Below are positions 26,358 through 36,245 of a stretch of DNA of 64,000 nucleotides, piece after piece. This DNA comes from Gammaproteobacteria bacterium (GTDB lineage: Bacteria > Pseudomonadota > Gammaproteobacteria > Ga0077536). The notes under the pieces are model-generated. The model did no database searches, was not told the origin of the DNA, and was given only the letters and a program-made list of their open reading frames with translations. Each line of letters begins with the position of its first letter. The first letter of the stretch is position 1. The translations under genes were made by a program, and so were the position numbers. The DNA lies in NCBI GenBank assembly GCA_024235015.1, contig JACKNG010000004.1, positions 248,001 to 312,000 of the forward strand, written 5' to 3'.

Positions 26358-27872
26358 ATGCTCGACAACTACGTGAAGATGATCCTGCGCGCGCCGGTCT
26401 ACGACGTTGCGCGCGAAACCCCGCTCGAGGAAGCACCGGCGATCTCGCGCCGTCTCGGCCACCGCGTGTGGCTCAAGCGCGAGGACATGCAGCCGGTGTT
26501 CTCCTACAAGATCCGCGGCGCCTACACCATGATGGCGGCACTGTCGGCGGACGAGCGTGGCCGCGGGGTGATCACCGCCTCGGCGGGCAACCATGCCCAG
26601 GGCGTGGCCCTCGCCGCGCGCGTGCTCGACTGCACGGCGACCATCGTCATGCCCAAGACGACGCCCGAGATCAAGGTCGACTCGGTGCGCCGCCTGGGCG
26701 CCGAGATCATCCTCCACGGCAATACCTACGACGAAGCCAGCGCCTACGCCCACAAGCTCGAAGAGAAGGACGGCCTGACCTACGTGCCGCCGTTCGACCA
26801 CCCGCTGGTCATTGCCGGCCAGGGCACGGTGGCGATGGAGATCCTGCGCCAGCATTCGCGTCCGCTCGCCGCGGTGTTCGTGCCGGTCGGCGGCGGTGGA
26901 CTCATCGCCGGCATCGCCGCCTACGTCAAGGCGCTGGCGCCGGATATCAAGGTCATCGGGGTCGAGGCCGACGAGGCGGCCAGCATGACCCGCGCGCTCG
27001 AGGTCGGCGAGCGCATCACCCTCGAGCGCATCGGCATCTTCGCCGACGGCGCGGCGGTGCGTCAGGTCGGCGCCGAACCCTTCGCCATTGCACGCCGCTA
27101 CGTCGACGAAATGCTGACGGTGTCGATCGACGAGATCTGCGCCGCGGTCAAGGATATCTTCGAGGACACCCGTTCCATTGCCGAACCGGCCGGTGCGCTG
27201 GCCCTGGCCGGGCTCAAGCAGTACACCGCGCGCGAAGGCGGCAGCGGGCAGGAATACGTCGCCATCCTGAGCGGCGCCAACGTGAACTTCGACCGCCTGC
27301 GCCACATCGCCGAGCTGGCCGAGCTCGGCGAGCAGCGCGAGGTCCTGATCGGCGCGACGATCCCGGAACGCCCGGGCAGCTTCCGCGAGTTCTGCCACGC
27401 GCTCGGTCCGCGCCTCATCACCGAGTTCAACTACCGTTACGCCGACAGCCACTCGGCGACGGTGTTCGCCGGCGTGCAGGTGCGTGACCGCGAGCACGAG
27501 CGGCGCCTGCTGATCGACAACCTGCGCGAGAAGGGCTACCAGCCGATCGACATGACAGACGACGACGTCGCCAAGATGCACGTGCGCTTCATGGTCGGTG
27601 GCCACGCCGGCGGGGTCAGCGACGAGCGCCTGTTGCGCTGCGAGTTCCCGGAACGGCCCGGCGCTCTGTTGCTGTTCCTCAATCACCTCGGCGAGCGCTG
27701 GAACATCAGCCTGTTCCACTACCGCAACCACGGCGCGGCCTACGGCCGGGTGCTGATGGGCATCCAGGTACCACCGGGCGAGATGGTCGCCTTCGAGACC
27801 CTGTTGCAGGAGCTCGACATGCGCTTCGAGGACGAGACCAACAACCCGGCCTTCCGGCTCTTCCTGAGCTGA
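26358..27872 (+). CDS. ilvA: Biosynthetic threonine deaminase IlvA
   Basis: 504 aa. PLP enzyme converting threonine to 2-oxobutyrate for isoleucine. The PLP Lys is in FSYKIRGAYTMM near residue 51; SAGNHAQGVALAAR and the Gly loop VPVGGGGLIAGIA bind the cofactor phosphate. Two C-terminal ACT-like regulatory modules (from about residue 330; LIGATIPERPGSFREF and LLRCEFPERPGALLLFL) indicate the long feedback-regulated form. The stop is followed 1 nt later by the aldolase start, so the three genes from here to 28984 look like one operon. Confidence 0.97.
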   Translation: MLDNYVKMILRAPVYDVARETPLEEAPAISRRLGHRVWLKREDMQPVFSYKIRGAYTMMAALSADERGRGVITASAGNHAQGVALAARVLDCTATIVMPKTTPEIKVDSVRRLGAEIILHGNTYDEASAYAHKLEEKDGLTYVPPFDHPLVIAGQGTVAMEILRQHSRPLAAVFVPVGGGGLIAGIAAYVKALAPDIKVIGVEADEAASMTRALEVGERITLERIGIFADGAAVRQVGAEPFAIARRYVDEMLTVSIDEICAAVKDIFEDTRSIAEPAGALALAGLKQYTAREGGSGQEYVAILSGANVNFDRLRHIAELAELGEQREVLIGATIPERPGSFREFCHALGPRLITEFNYRYADSHSATVFAGVQVRDREHERRLLIDNLREKGYQPIDMTDDDVAKMHVRFMVGGHAGGVSDERLLRCEFPERPGALLLFLNHLGERWNISLFHYRNHGAAYGRVLMGIQVPPGEMVAFETLLQELDMRFEDETNNPAFRLFLS

Positions 27873-27873
27873 G

Positions 27874-28536
27874 ATGACGACGTCGGCGGCCTGCTCCGAG
27901 CCGCGCCAGGCGCTGGTCGAGACCATGCGCCGGCTGGCGGCGCTGGGCCTCAATCGCGGCACCGCCGGCAACGCCAGCGTGCGCACCGCCGACGGCTTTC
28001 TCGTCACCCCGAGCGGGGTCAAGCCCGAGGCGCTGGACGCGGCGGCCATGGTCGCGCTGGCCGCCGACGGCCGCGCGATGGAGCCCGCAGCGCGGCCGTC
28101 GAGCGAGTGGCGCTTCCACCGCGACATCTACGCCGCGCGCGATGACGTCGCCGCCATCGTCCACGTCCATTCCTCGCATGCCGCCGCCCTGTCCTGCCTC
28201 GGCCAGGGCATTCCGGCTTTCCACTACATGGTGGCGCGGGCCGGCGGCGCCGACATCCGCTGCGCGCCCTACGCCACCTTCGGCACCCAGGCGCTGTCCG
28301 ACGCGGCCGTCGCCGCGCTCGCCGATCGACGCGCCTGCCTGCTGGCCAACCACGGCCAGATCGCCGTCGGTGGCAGTCTCGCCGAGGCCGTCGACCTCGC
28401 CGTGGAGGTCGAGGAACTCGCCCACCAGTACCTGCTCGCGCGCCAGGGCGGTGAACCGGTGCTGCTGTCGGCAGTCGAGATGGACATCGTCATCGAGAAA
28501 TTCAAGCACTACGGAGCGCGTTATGGCGAAGAGTAA
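27874..28536 (+). CDS. Class II aldolase/adducin family protein
   Basis: 220 aa. Shows GLNRGTAGNASVRTADGF, TPSGVKPEALD, the acidic SSEWRFHRDIY and the zinc ligands HVHSSHA and NHGQ, which match the L-fuculose-phosphate aldolase/MtnB-type zinc fold. The substrate cannot be deduced: phosphorylated sugars or decarboxylation of sugar-acid phosphates are typical. No sugar kinase or dehydrogenase neighbours it; instead it is squeezed between ilvA (1 nt away) and a VOC-family gene (14-nt overlap). Confidence 0.85.
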   Translation: MTTSAACSEPRQALVETMRRLAALGLNRGTAGNASVRTADGFLVTPSGVKPEALDAAAMVALAADGRAMEPAARPSSEWRFHRDIYAARDDVAAIVHVHSSHAAALSCLGQGIPAFHYMVARAGGADIRCAPYATFGTQALSDAAVAALADRRACLLANHGQIAVGGSLAEAVDLAVEVEELAHQYLLARQGGEPVLLSAVEMDIVIEKFKHYGARYGEE

Positions 28537-28984
28537 AGCGCAGTCGGCGGCAGTCGAGGAATTCCGCCAGCGCCCCCTGTTCCACCTCGCCTTCCCGGTC
28601 ACCGATCTCGAACAGACCCGCACGTTCTATGTCGACGTGCTCGGCTGCCGCGTCGGGCGCGAGAGCGACACCTGGATCGATTTCGATTTCTTCGGCTACC
28701 AGATCACCGCGCACAAGGTCGACACGGCGCGTGCGGGCGCGCACAACCCGGTCGACGGCCACGACATCCCGGTACCGCATTTCGGTTTGATCATGGGTTG
28801 GGAGGACTGGCACCGCGCGGTCGATCACATGAATTACATCGGGGTCAGCTTCCGCGTCGCCCCGCACATCCGCTTCCAGGGCCTGCCCGGCGAGCAGGCC
28901 ACCTTCTTCCTCGAAGACCCGTCGGGCAACTGCCTCGAGTTCAAGGCCTTCCGCGAGCCGGCGGACATCTTCCGCGCGCAGTAG
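28523..28984 (+). CDS. VOC (glyoxalase/dioxygenase-fold) family protein
   Basis: 153 aa from the ATG at 28523, which has CGGAGCG as ribosome binding site inside the end of the aldolase gene. Two beta-alpha-beta-beta-beta modules are visible: HLAFPVTDLEQTRTFYVDVL with GCRVGRES, and later FFLEDPSGNCLEFKAFREP, with the His of HLAFPV and the Glu of CLEFKAF as likely metal ligands. VOC proteins range from lyases to ring-cleaving dioxygenases to resistance proteins; no specific role can be assigned. Close coupling to the aldolase suggests a shared pathway. Confidence 0.85.
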   Translation: MAKSKAQSAAVEEFRQRPLFHLAFPVTDLEQTRTFYVDVLGCRVGRESDTWIDFDFFGYQITAHKVDTARAGAHNPVDGHDIPVPHFGLIMGWEDWHRAVDHMNYIGVSFRVAPHIRFQGLPGEQATFFLEDPSGNCLEFKAFREPADIFRAQ

Positions 28985-28997
28985 CGGGTGCCGCGCC

Positions 28998-29792
28998 TCA
29001 GCCGCCGAAGAACAATTCGTGTAGCCGCGCGCCGGGATCGGCTGTGCGCATGAAGGCCTCGCCGACGAGGAAGGCGTGCACGCCGTGCTCGCGCAGGTGG
29101 GCGACGTCGGCCGGCGTGTGGATGCCGGATTCGCTGACCACGAACCGATCGGAGGGAATGTCGCGCAGCAGGCCGACGGTGGTCTCGAGGTCGGTGACGA
29201 AGCGCTTGAGATCGCGGTTGTTGATGCCGATGAGCGGCGTGCGCAGGCGCAGCGCGCGCTCGAGCTCGGTGCGATCGTGGACCTCGACCAGCACGTCGAG
29301 ATCGAACTCGCGCGCACAGGCCGCCAGCTCGTCGAGCCGGGCATCGGACAGGCAGGCGACGATGAGCAGGATGCAGTCGGCGCCGAGCGCGCGCGCCTCC
29401 GCCACCTGGTAAGGCTCGATCATGAAATCCTTGCGGATCACCGGCAGCGTGCAGGCTGCGCGCGCGGCGACGAGGTCGGCGTCGCCGCCCTGGAAGAAGC
29501 GCTCGTCGGTCAGCACCGAGAGGCAGGCGGCGCCGCCGCGCTGGTAACTCGGCGCGATCGCCGCCGGGTCGTAGTCGGCGCGGATCACGCCCTTGCTCGG
29601 CGACGCCTTCTTGCACTCGGCGATGACACCGGGCTCGCCGGCGGCGACGCGGGCCCTGAGCGCGGCGAGGAAGCCGCGCGGGGCGTCGGCGGCGCGGGCC
29701 GCAGCCTCGACCTCGGCATAGGGACGCGCGGCACGGCGGGCGGCGACCTCGGTGGCCTTGTGGGCGGTGATCTCGGTGAGGATGTCGGACAT
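28998..29792 (-). CDS. trpC: Indole-3-glycerol phosphate synthase TrpC
   Basis: 264 aa single-function barrel (no TrpF fusion). Catalytic and binding residues appear in VIAECKKASPSKG, IRKDFMIEPYQV, GINNRDLKRF and VVSESGIHTPADV. It makes indole-3-glycerol phosphate in tryptophan synthesis. It lies 24 nt downstream of trpD in the minus-strand trpG-trpD-trpC order; trpE, F, B and A are not in the window. Confidence 0.97.
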   Translation of the reverse strand: MSDILTEITAHKATEVAARRAARPYAEVEAAARAADAPRGFLAALRARVAAGEPGVIAECKKASPSKGVIRADYDPAAIAPSYQRGGAACLSVLTDERFFQGGDADLVAARAACTLPVIRKDFMIEPYQVAEARALGADCILLIVACLSDARLDELAACAREFDLDVLVEVHDRTELERALRLRTPLIGINNRDLKRFVTDLETTVGLLRDIPSDRFVVSESGIHTPADVAHLREHGVHAFLVGEAFMRTADPGARLHELFFGG

Positions 29793-29816
29793 GGGGAATG
29801 GTGCTCGCGCAGGCTC

Positions 29817-30836
29817 TCAGTCGAATTCGTGGGTGCAGGCAACGAAGCGCTCGAAGGTCGCGCGGGCGCGGCCGTCGTCGATCACGGTACGGGCCAGCTC
29901 GACACCCGCGGCCAGGCTCGCCGCCAGGCCGCCGACGTAGATGGCGGCGCCGGCGTTGAGACAGACGATGTCGCGCGCCGGGCCCGGCTGGCCGTCGAAC
30001 ACGCCACGGATGATGGCGAGGCTGGCGGCGGCATCGGCGGCGGCGAGCGGCGCGAGCGACTGGCGGGCGATGCCGAAGGATTCCGGTTCGATGTCGTAGG
30101 TGGTGATGACGCCGTCGCGCAGCTCGGCGACGTGGGTTGCGCTGCCGATGCTGATCTCGTCCATGCCGTCGGCGGCGCACACCACCATGGCGCGGGACAC
30201 GCCGAGGCGCTTGAGCACCTCCGCCGCGCGCGGTACCCAGGCCGGGTCGAACACGCCCATCAACTGGACGTCGGCATTGGCCGGGTTGGTCAGCGGACCC
30301 AGCACGTTGAACAGGGTCCGCGTGCCGAGTTCGCGGCGCGGGCCGGCCGCGTGGCGGGTGGCGCCGTGGTGGGCCGGGGCGAACATGAAGCCGACGCCGC
30401 AGCGGCGCACGCACTCGGCGACCTGCTCGGGAGCGAGATCGATGCGCGCGCCGGCCGCCTCCAGCAGGTCCGCGCTGCCACTCTTGCCGCTGGCCGCGCG
30501 GTTGCCGTGCTTGGCGATGTGCCCGCCGGCGGCCGCGGTGACGAAGGCCGCCGCGGTCGAGATGTTGAACGTACCGATGCCGTCGCCGCCGGTACCGCAG
30601 GTGTCGATCAGCGGATGGCTGTCGACCTCGACGTGGGCGGCGAACTCGCGCATCACCGCGGCCGCGGCCGCGATCTCGTCGATCGTCTCGCCCTTCATGC
30701 GCAGCGCGACGAGGAAACCCGCGATCTGGGCGTCGGTGGCGTCGCCCGACATGATGCTCTCCATCACGTCGTGCATCTCGGCAAACGTGAGGTCGCGGCG
30801 CTCGACGGCGGCGCGGATCGCGTTCTGGACGTCCAT
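29817..30836 (-). CDS. trpD: Anthranilate phosphoribosyltransferase TrpD
   Basis: 339 aa from the ATG at 30836. The PRPP loop is DTCGTGGDGIGTFNISTA; KHGNRAASGKSGSADLLEA and FAPAHHGATRHAAGPRRELG are the anthranilate and metal regions. It joins anthranilate to PRPP. The frame is open further upstream, but that part overlaps trpG in another frame and is shadow. It is 8 nt from trpG. Confidence 0.97.
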   Translation of the reverse strand: MDVQNAIRAAVERRDLTFAEMHDVMESIMSGDATDAQIAGFLVALRMKGETIDEIAAAAAVMREFAAHVEVDSHPLIDTCGTGGDGIGTFNISTAAAFVTAAAGGHIAKHGNRAASGKSGSADLLEAAGARIDLAPEQVAECVRRCGVGFMFAPAHHGATRHAAGPRRELGTRTLFNVLGPLTNPANADVQLMGVFDPAWVPRAAEVLKRLGVSRAMVVCAADGMDEISIGSATHVAELRDGVITTYDIEPESFGIARQSLAPLAAADAAASLAIIRGVFDGQPGPARDIVCLNAGAAIYVGGLAASLAAGVELARTVIDDGRARATFERFVACTHEFD

Positions 30837-30844
30837 GGCGGGGC

Positions 30845-31438
<594 letters not shown>

Positions 31439-31754
31439 GACGAGCACTTCTTCATAGTTGGGGCCATGGCCCGGCATCCGGATGCTGCCCGCGGCAGCAC
31501 CCCGGCCACGCGCCAACGCCTGATGTCCCGACACGGACCGGGTCGCCGGGAGCGGGCCCGGCCGGCACGACGGGCGCTATTCTCGCCCAGATGGGCGTTT
31601 CCATGAACCCACCTCGTGGTCAGGCCCGGGCAGCGGGGATTCGCCCGCATCCGTGGGCTGCCACGCGCGGGGGGCGGGCCCGTGATCAATGCCCGGCTGG
31701 TGTGGCTTCCCGCGACCGCGTCCCTGCGGGTCTGTCCGCGCGTCGAGCGGCCGC
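31439..31754. other. Intergenic region between trpG and the DszC/SfnB-like gene
   Basis: 316 nt with no supported gene. It should hold the trpGDC promoter on the minus strand and the end of the flavoprotein transcript. The only structure noted is a perfect palindrome CGCCCA-GA-TGGGCG (31584-31597) followed by TTT on the plus strand. No trp attenuator leader peptide with consecutive Trp codons was found. Confidence 0.5.
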
Positions 31755-33023
31755 TCAGAAGAACCCGTTCATCGGCAGCTCGGTGCCGTTGACGAGCCAG
31801 TCGCCGATGGCACGGGCCTTGAAGGCGGTCGGGTTGTGGGCGGCGATGGTGACGATGTTGCGCCAGTAGCGGTCGAGTTCGAGCGTGCGCAGGGTGGTCG
31901 AGGCGCCGCCGAGTTCGAACAGCTGGCTCGCCGCGCGCGGCGCCGCTTCGTCGACGAAGACCTTGGCCTGGGCGGCGCGCAGCGAGGCCTCGTGGGCGAG
32001 GTCGAACTCGGCGCGGCCGTTCTCGATGCTGTCGAGCGCGGCCTGGTGGGCGTCGGCGGCGGCCAGGACCAGGGCCTCGGCAGCCTGGCTGTGGGCCGAG
32101 ATGCGCCCGACCAGCTCCTGCAACTGCGGATCGTCGCTGGCCTGTTCGGCGCTGGCGTGGGTGAAGGTGCGCTTGCGCGTGCGCACCAGGCGGATGGCCT
32201 CGTTGGCCGCCGCGCGCAGGTTGCCGGCGATGACGGTGGTGAGGATGAGCTGCACGAACTGGCCGACGAGATAGGGTTCGCTGAGGCGACGGGCGGGTTC
32301 GGCCCCGCCGGCGACCTCGGCGTCGAGGGGCGAGCGCAGGATCTCCTCCTCGTGGACGACGACGTCGTCGAAACGCCCGGTGCCGCTGCCGGTGAAGCGC
32401 TGGCCGACGCCGTCCCAGTCGTCCTCCAGGGTCACGCCCGCGCGGTCGACGGGGACGACCACCGACAGCAGTTCGCCGTCCGCGGTCGAAGCCAGCACCC
32501 ACACCCAGTCCGAGAACAGGCTGCCGGTGCAGTAGTACTTGGTGCCATTGAGACGGTAGTGATCGCCCGCCGGTTCGAGGCGGGTGCGGGTGACGAACTT
32601 GCCGACGGCATCGGCGGTGCCGATCTCGACCATGGCGTTGCCGAAGATCTCGCCGCCCAGCACGCGGTCGATCCAGCGCTTGCGCACGGCCGGGTCGTGG
32701 GCCCGCATGCGTTCCTCCGTGAACCAGAAATGGGCGCGCAGGATCTGGGCGACGTCGGAGTCGGCGGCGGCCAACGCCAGCAGCATGTCGAAGAACTCGC
32801 GCACGCTGCAGCCGCCGCCGCCTTCGGCCACCGGCACGCGGAGCGCGCCGAGACGCGAGGCGCGGACCAGATCGATGGCCGCGAAGGGGTTCTCGCCGCG
32901 GGCCTTGCTCGCCGCGGCGCTCTCGGCGATGGCGGCGATCAGGGCCGTGAGTTCCGGCGTGCCGTAGCGTACCGGGGCGATGCTCGCGGCATCGAAGCCG
33001 CTGTTGCTGGTAACGGCGCTCAT
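31755..33023 (-). CDS. Acyl-CoA dehydrogenase-fold flavoprotein, DszC/SfnB-like monooxygenase
   Basis: 422 aa from the ATG at 33023. Acyl-CoA dehydrogenase fold: N-terminal helices with GALRVPVAEGGGGCSVREFF, a middle beta domain with LNGTKYYCTGSLFSDWVWVL, and a C-terminal helical bundle with FELGGASTTLRTLELDRYWR and the final NGTELPMNGFF. This C-terminal type is that of flavin-dependent monooxygenases such as DszC, SfnB and related sulfur-acquisition or hydroxylase enzymes; the classical catalytic Glu of dehydrogenases was not identified. It lies 74 nt downstream of the ThDP enzyme on the same strand, so the two are likely an operon. A flavin reductase partner is not in view. Confidence 0.78.
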   Translation of the reverse strand: MSAVTSNSGFDAASIAPVRYGTPELTALIAAIAESAAASKARGENPFAAIDLVRASRLGALRVPVAEGGGGCSVREFFDMLLALAAADSDVAQILRAHFWFTEERMRAHDPAVRKRWIDRVLGGEIFGNAMVEIGTADAVGKFVTRTRLEPAGDHYRLNGTKYYCTGSLFSDWVWVLASTADGELLSVVVPVDRAGVTLEDDWDGVGQRFTGSGTGRFDDVVVHEEEILRSPLDAEVAGGAEPARRLSEPYLVGQFVQLILTTVIAGNLRAAANEAIRLVRTRKRTFTHASAEQASDDPQLQELVGRISAHSQAAEALVLAAADAHQAALDSIENGRAEFDLAHEASLRAAQAKVFVDEAAPRAASQLFELGGASTTLRTLELDRYWRNIVTIAAHNPTAFKARAIGDWLVNGTELPMNGFF

Positions 33024-33097
33024 GGTCGCGGTTCCTTCCTGGCGTGGCCGGCAAGACGGGCCGGAAACTCGGGGGACTTCTCGGCGTCCGCGAATTC

Positions 33098-34741
33098 CTA
33101 CACGTAGGTACTGCCCTTCATCCCCGTGATCACGTCCTGGCGCATGTTCACGTTGATGAGCGCCGGCTTGCCGCTGGCAAAGGCGCGTTCGAGCGCCGGG
33201 CGGATCTCCTCGGGCCGTTCGCAGTGCTCGCCGTGGCCGCCCATGGCGGCGACGATCTGGTCGTAGCGGGTGTAGTTCAGCTTGGTCGCGATGACGCGCT
33301 CGGCGCCGTAGGTGGCGGCCTGCGGGCGCACCATCTGGCCCCAGGCGCCGTCGTTGCCGACGATGCCGACGATGGGCAGGTTGAAACGCACGGCCGTGTC
33401 GTACTCGAAACCGTTGAGGCCGAAGGCGCCATCGCCGTAGATGATCAGCACGCGCTTGTCGGGGCAGGCGAGCTGGGCGGCCAGCGCGAACGGCATGCCG
33501 ACGCCGAGGGTGCCGAGCGGGCCGGGATCCATCCAGCAGTTCTCCGCCGGTACCGGCAGCACCTTGGAGGCCTGGGCGACGATGTCGCCGCCGTCGCCGA
33601 TGATGATGAGGTCGCGATCGGCGACGAAGTCGCGGATCTCGCGGCACAGGCGCAGCGGATCGATCGGCACCTCGTCGGAGTTCAGCTCCTTGGCGAACGC
33701 GGCTTCGAGCTCGGCTTCGCGCGCGGCGAGCTGGTCGCGCCAGGCGCTGAAATCGGGTGCGCCGCCGGCCAGCGCATCGTGCATGGCATCGAAGGTCGCG
33801 GCGAGGTTGCCCACCACCGCCGCCGACGGCGAGCGGTTGGTGCCGATCAGGGTGTCCTCGATGTCGAGCTGGATGATCTTGGCGTTGGCCGGGATGGTCT
33901 TGCCGTAGCCGAGGCGGAAATCGAGCAGCACGCCGGCGCAGACGAAGACGTCACATTGCGACATCGCTTCCTTGCGTACGCGGTTGAGCAGCTCCGGTGT
34001 GCCCGGCTTGACCATGCCGCGGCCCATGCCGTTGACGAAGGTCGGGATGTGGGTCTGCTCGATGAAGCCCTGCACCGCGCTGGCGGCGTTCGACCACTTG
34101 GCGCTGGTGCCGACCATCATCACGGGGCGCTCGGCCTTGGACAGGATGGCGAGCGCCGCGTCGACGTCGCTCGGCGCCGGCACGCGCATGCGCGGCGTGG
34201 TGCGGATGTCGGGCATGCGCACGTCGTCCCACTCGGCCTCGCCCATCATCACGTCCATCGGGATCTCGAGGAAGGCCGGACCCGGGTTGCCGGACACCGC
34301 GTGGCGGATGCCCATCTCGATGTAATCGGGGATGCGCTTGGTGTCATAGCAGGCGTCCGCCCACTTGGTGATGGGCTTCATCACCGCCACGTGGTCCATC
34401 TCCTGCAGCGAGCCGCGGCGCAGGTTGCTGAACGGGCCCTGGCCGCCGATGACGAGGATCGGGCTGTTGGCGCGCCAGGCGTTGGCCACGCCGGTGACGC
34501 CGTCGGTCACGCCGGGGCCGGCGGTGAGTACCGCGCAGCCGATGCGGCCAGGCTTCAGGCGGCTCCAGGCGTCGGCGGCGTGCACCGCGGCCTGCTCGTG
34601 GCGCACGTCGACGACCTCGATACCCTCGTCGATGCAGCCGTCGTAGATGGCCATCACGTGGCCGCCACTCAGGGTAAAGATGCATTCGACACCCGCCTTC
34701 TTCAGCGCGCGCGCTGCCAGCCTGCCACCATGTACACCCAC
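33098..34741 (-). CDS. ThDP-dependent enzyme, acetolactate synthase / 2-hydroxyacyl-CoA lyase-like
   Basis: 547 aa from a GTG at 34741, chosen because GGGGAGA lies 6 nt upstream and the protein then starts with the expected GGRLAARALKKAGVECIF. Three domains: Pyr domain with the cofactor-activating Glu49 in VRHEQAAVHAADAWSR and TAGPGVTDGVTG; a central Rossmann domain (ERPVMMVGTSAKWSNAASAV); and PP domain with the ThDP/Mg motif GDGAFGLNGFEYD ending in GNDGAWG. This superfamily covers acetolactate synthases, oxalyl-CoA decarboxylase and 2-hydroxyacyl-CoA lyases. A CoA-transferase divergently encoded nearby favours an acyl-CoA substrate, but this is inference. Confidence 0.85.
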   Translation of the reverse strand: MGVHGGRLAARALKKAGVECIFTLSGGHVMAIYDGCIDEGIEVVDVRHEQAAVHAADAWSRLKPGRIGCAVLTAGPGVTDGVTGVANAWRANSPILVIGGQGPFSNLRRGSLQEMDHVAVMKPITKWADACYDTKRIPDYIEMGIRHAVSGNPGPAFLEIPMDVMMGEAEWDDVRMPDIRTTPRMRVPAPSDVDAALAILSKAERPVMMVGTSAKWSNAASAVQGFIEQTHIPTFVNGMGRGMVKPGTPELLNRVRKEAMSQCDVFVCAGVLLDFRLGYGKTIPANAKIIQLDIEDTLIGTNRSPSAAVVGNLAATFDAMHDALAGGAPDFSAWRDQLAAREAELEAAFAKELNSDEVPIDPLRLCREIRDFVADRDLIIIGDGGDIVAQASKVLPVPAENCWMDPGPLGTLGVGMPFALAAQLACPDKRVLIIYGDGAFGLNGFEYDTAVRFNLPIVGIVGNDGAWGQMVRPQAATYGAERVIATKLNYTRYDQIVAAMGGHGEHCERPEEIRPALERAFASGKPALINVNMRQDVITGMKGSTYV

Positions 34742-35033
34742 GGACCGTCTCCCCTGTCTGTCGAACGATGGCGCGATGCTAGCACGCGTGCCGCGGCACC
34801 GGCTGCCGGACCGCGGGTGCTCTGCTAGGCTAGCGGGCGGACGAGACAACCGGGGAGGTCGTCTGCCGCAGGGCGCATGCGCCGGTGCGCCGCGCGTGCA
34901 TCTGTCGGCAGGCTACGCAGCCCGTGCGGTCGCTTTACACGCGACCCTCCCCCCGACGCCCATCAGCCAATCGGCCAACGCCGCGCCCGGCGCGGCAGCC
35001 GGACCCAGGCACCCGCACGAGGAAGCAATCGAC

Positions 35034-36230
35034 ATGGCAGCGCTCACCGGTTTACGCGTACTCGATCTCACCCAGTGGGAGGCCGGCACGGCCTGCACCC
35101 AGGCACTCGCGTGGCTGGGCGCCGAGGTGGTCAAGGTCGAGCCGCCCAACGGCGGCGATCCCGGTCGCGCCATGGCGCGCGACATGTGGGAGGACTCCGA
35201 ATACTTCCTCAACTGGAACTCGAACAAGCGCAGCGTGGTGCTCAACCTGCGCGAGGCGCGCGGGCGCGAACTGCTGCTCGAAATGGTGCCGCGCTTCGAC
35301 GTGCTGGTGGAGAACTACGGCCCCGGGGTGGTCGAGAAGCTGAACCTCGGCTACGACGTCATCAAGGCCGTCCACCCCGGCATCATCTACGCCCAGATCA
35401 AGGGCTTCGGCCTGAGCGGCCCCTATGCCGGTTACAAGTGCTTCGACATGGTCGCCCAGGCCGCGGCCGGTGCGCTGTCGATCACCGGCGAGCCCGATGG
35501 CCCGCCCATGCGCCCGGGCCCCACCATCGGCGATTCCGGCACCGGGGTGCAGATGGCGCTCGCCATCACCGCGGCCTACGCGCAGAAGCTGCGCGATGGC
35601 ATCGGCCAGCACATCGAGCTGTCCATGCAGGAAGCGGTGACCTATTACATGCGCACCATGATCGCGCTCGGTGCCAAGGGCGGGCAGGCGGTCGCGCCGC
35701 GCCTCGGCAACGATTTCGACCCGACCATCAACCTGTTCGCCTGCAAACCCTTCGGCACCAACGATTACGTCTATCTCATGAGCGTGATGGAGAACCACTG
35801 GGTGGCGCTGTGCAAGGCCATGGGCCGGCCGGAGCTCACGACCGATGAGCGCTTTGCCGAGGTCGCCACACGGAAACAGAACGGCGACGCGTTGAAACCG
35901 ATCATTGCCGCCTGGATGGCCGAGCGCACCAAGCACGAGGCCATGCACGAACTCTGTGCCGCCGGCATCCCCGCCAGCGCGGTGTTCGACACCCGCGACC
36001 TCTTTTCCGACCCGCACCTCAACGAGCGCAACTTCATCCGCCACGTGAGCGATGCCAACGGCGAACACCAGGCGACCCTGCTCGGTTGGCCGGCGCGGAT
36101 GTCGGAGAGTTCGGTCGACATCGAACTCGCGCCGGCGCTCGGCGCGCATACCCGCGAAGTTCTCGCCGCCGAACTCGGTCTCGACGACGCGGCGCTGGAC
36201 GCCCTGGCGGCGGCGCAGGTGATCGGTTGA
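35034..36230 (+). CDS. Family III CoA-transferase (CaiB/Frc-like)
   Basis: 398 aa from the ATG at 35034 (GAGGA upstream). Starts LTGLRVLDLTQWEAGTACTQ with LGAEVVKVEPPNGGDPGR, the hallmark of the CaiB/BaiF family. The catalytic Asp that forms the acyl anhydride is Asp167 in TIGDSGTGVQ. Family members move CoA between oxalate/formate, carnitine, 2-hydroxy acids or aromatic acids; substrate is not readable here. It diverges from the ThDP enzyme across a 292-nt GC-rich gap, the same pairing seen with formyl-CoA transferase and oxalyl-CoA decarboxylase. Confidence 0.9.
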   Translation: MAALTGLRVLDLTQWEAGTACTQALAWLGAEVVKVEPPNGGDPGRAMARDMWEDSEYFLNWNSNKRSVVLNLREARGRELLLEMVPRFDVLVENYGPGVVEKLNLGYDVIKAVHPGIIYAQIKGFGLSGPYAGYKCFDMVAQAAAGALSITGEPDGPPMRPGPTIGDSGTGVQMALAITAAYAQKLRDGIGQHIELSMQEAVTYYMRTMIALGAKGGQAVAPRLGNDFDPTINLFACKPFGTNDYVYLMSVMENHWVALCKAMGRPELTTDERFAEVATRKQNGDALKPIIAAWMAERTKHEAMHELCAAGIPASAVFDTRDLFSDPHLNERNFIRHVSDANGEHQATLLGWPARMSESSVDIELAPALGAHTREVLAAELGLDDAALDALAAAQVIG

Positions 36231-36245
36231 GACAGGCGTCGGATA

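Noticed and set aside
31439..31754. A trp attenuator upstream of trpG.
   Set aside because: No short leader frame with consecutive Trp codons and no alternative terminator hairpin with T-run were found on the minus strand.
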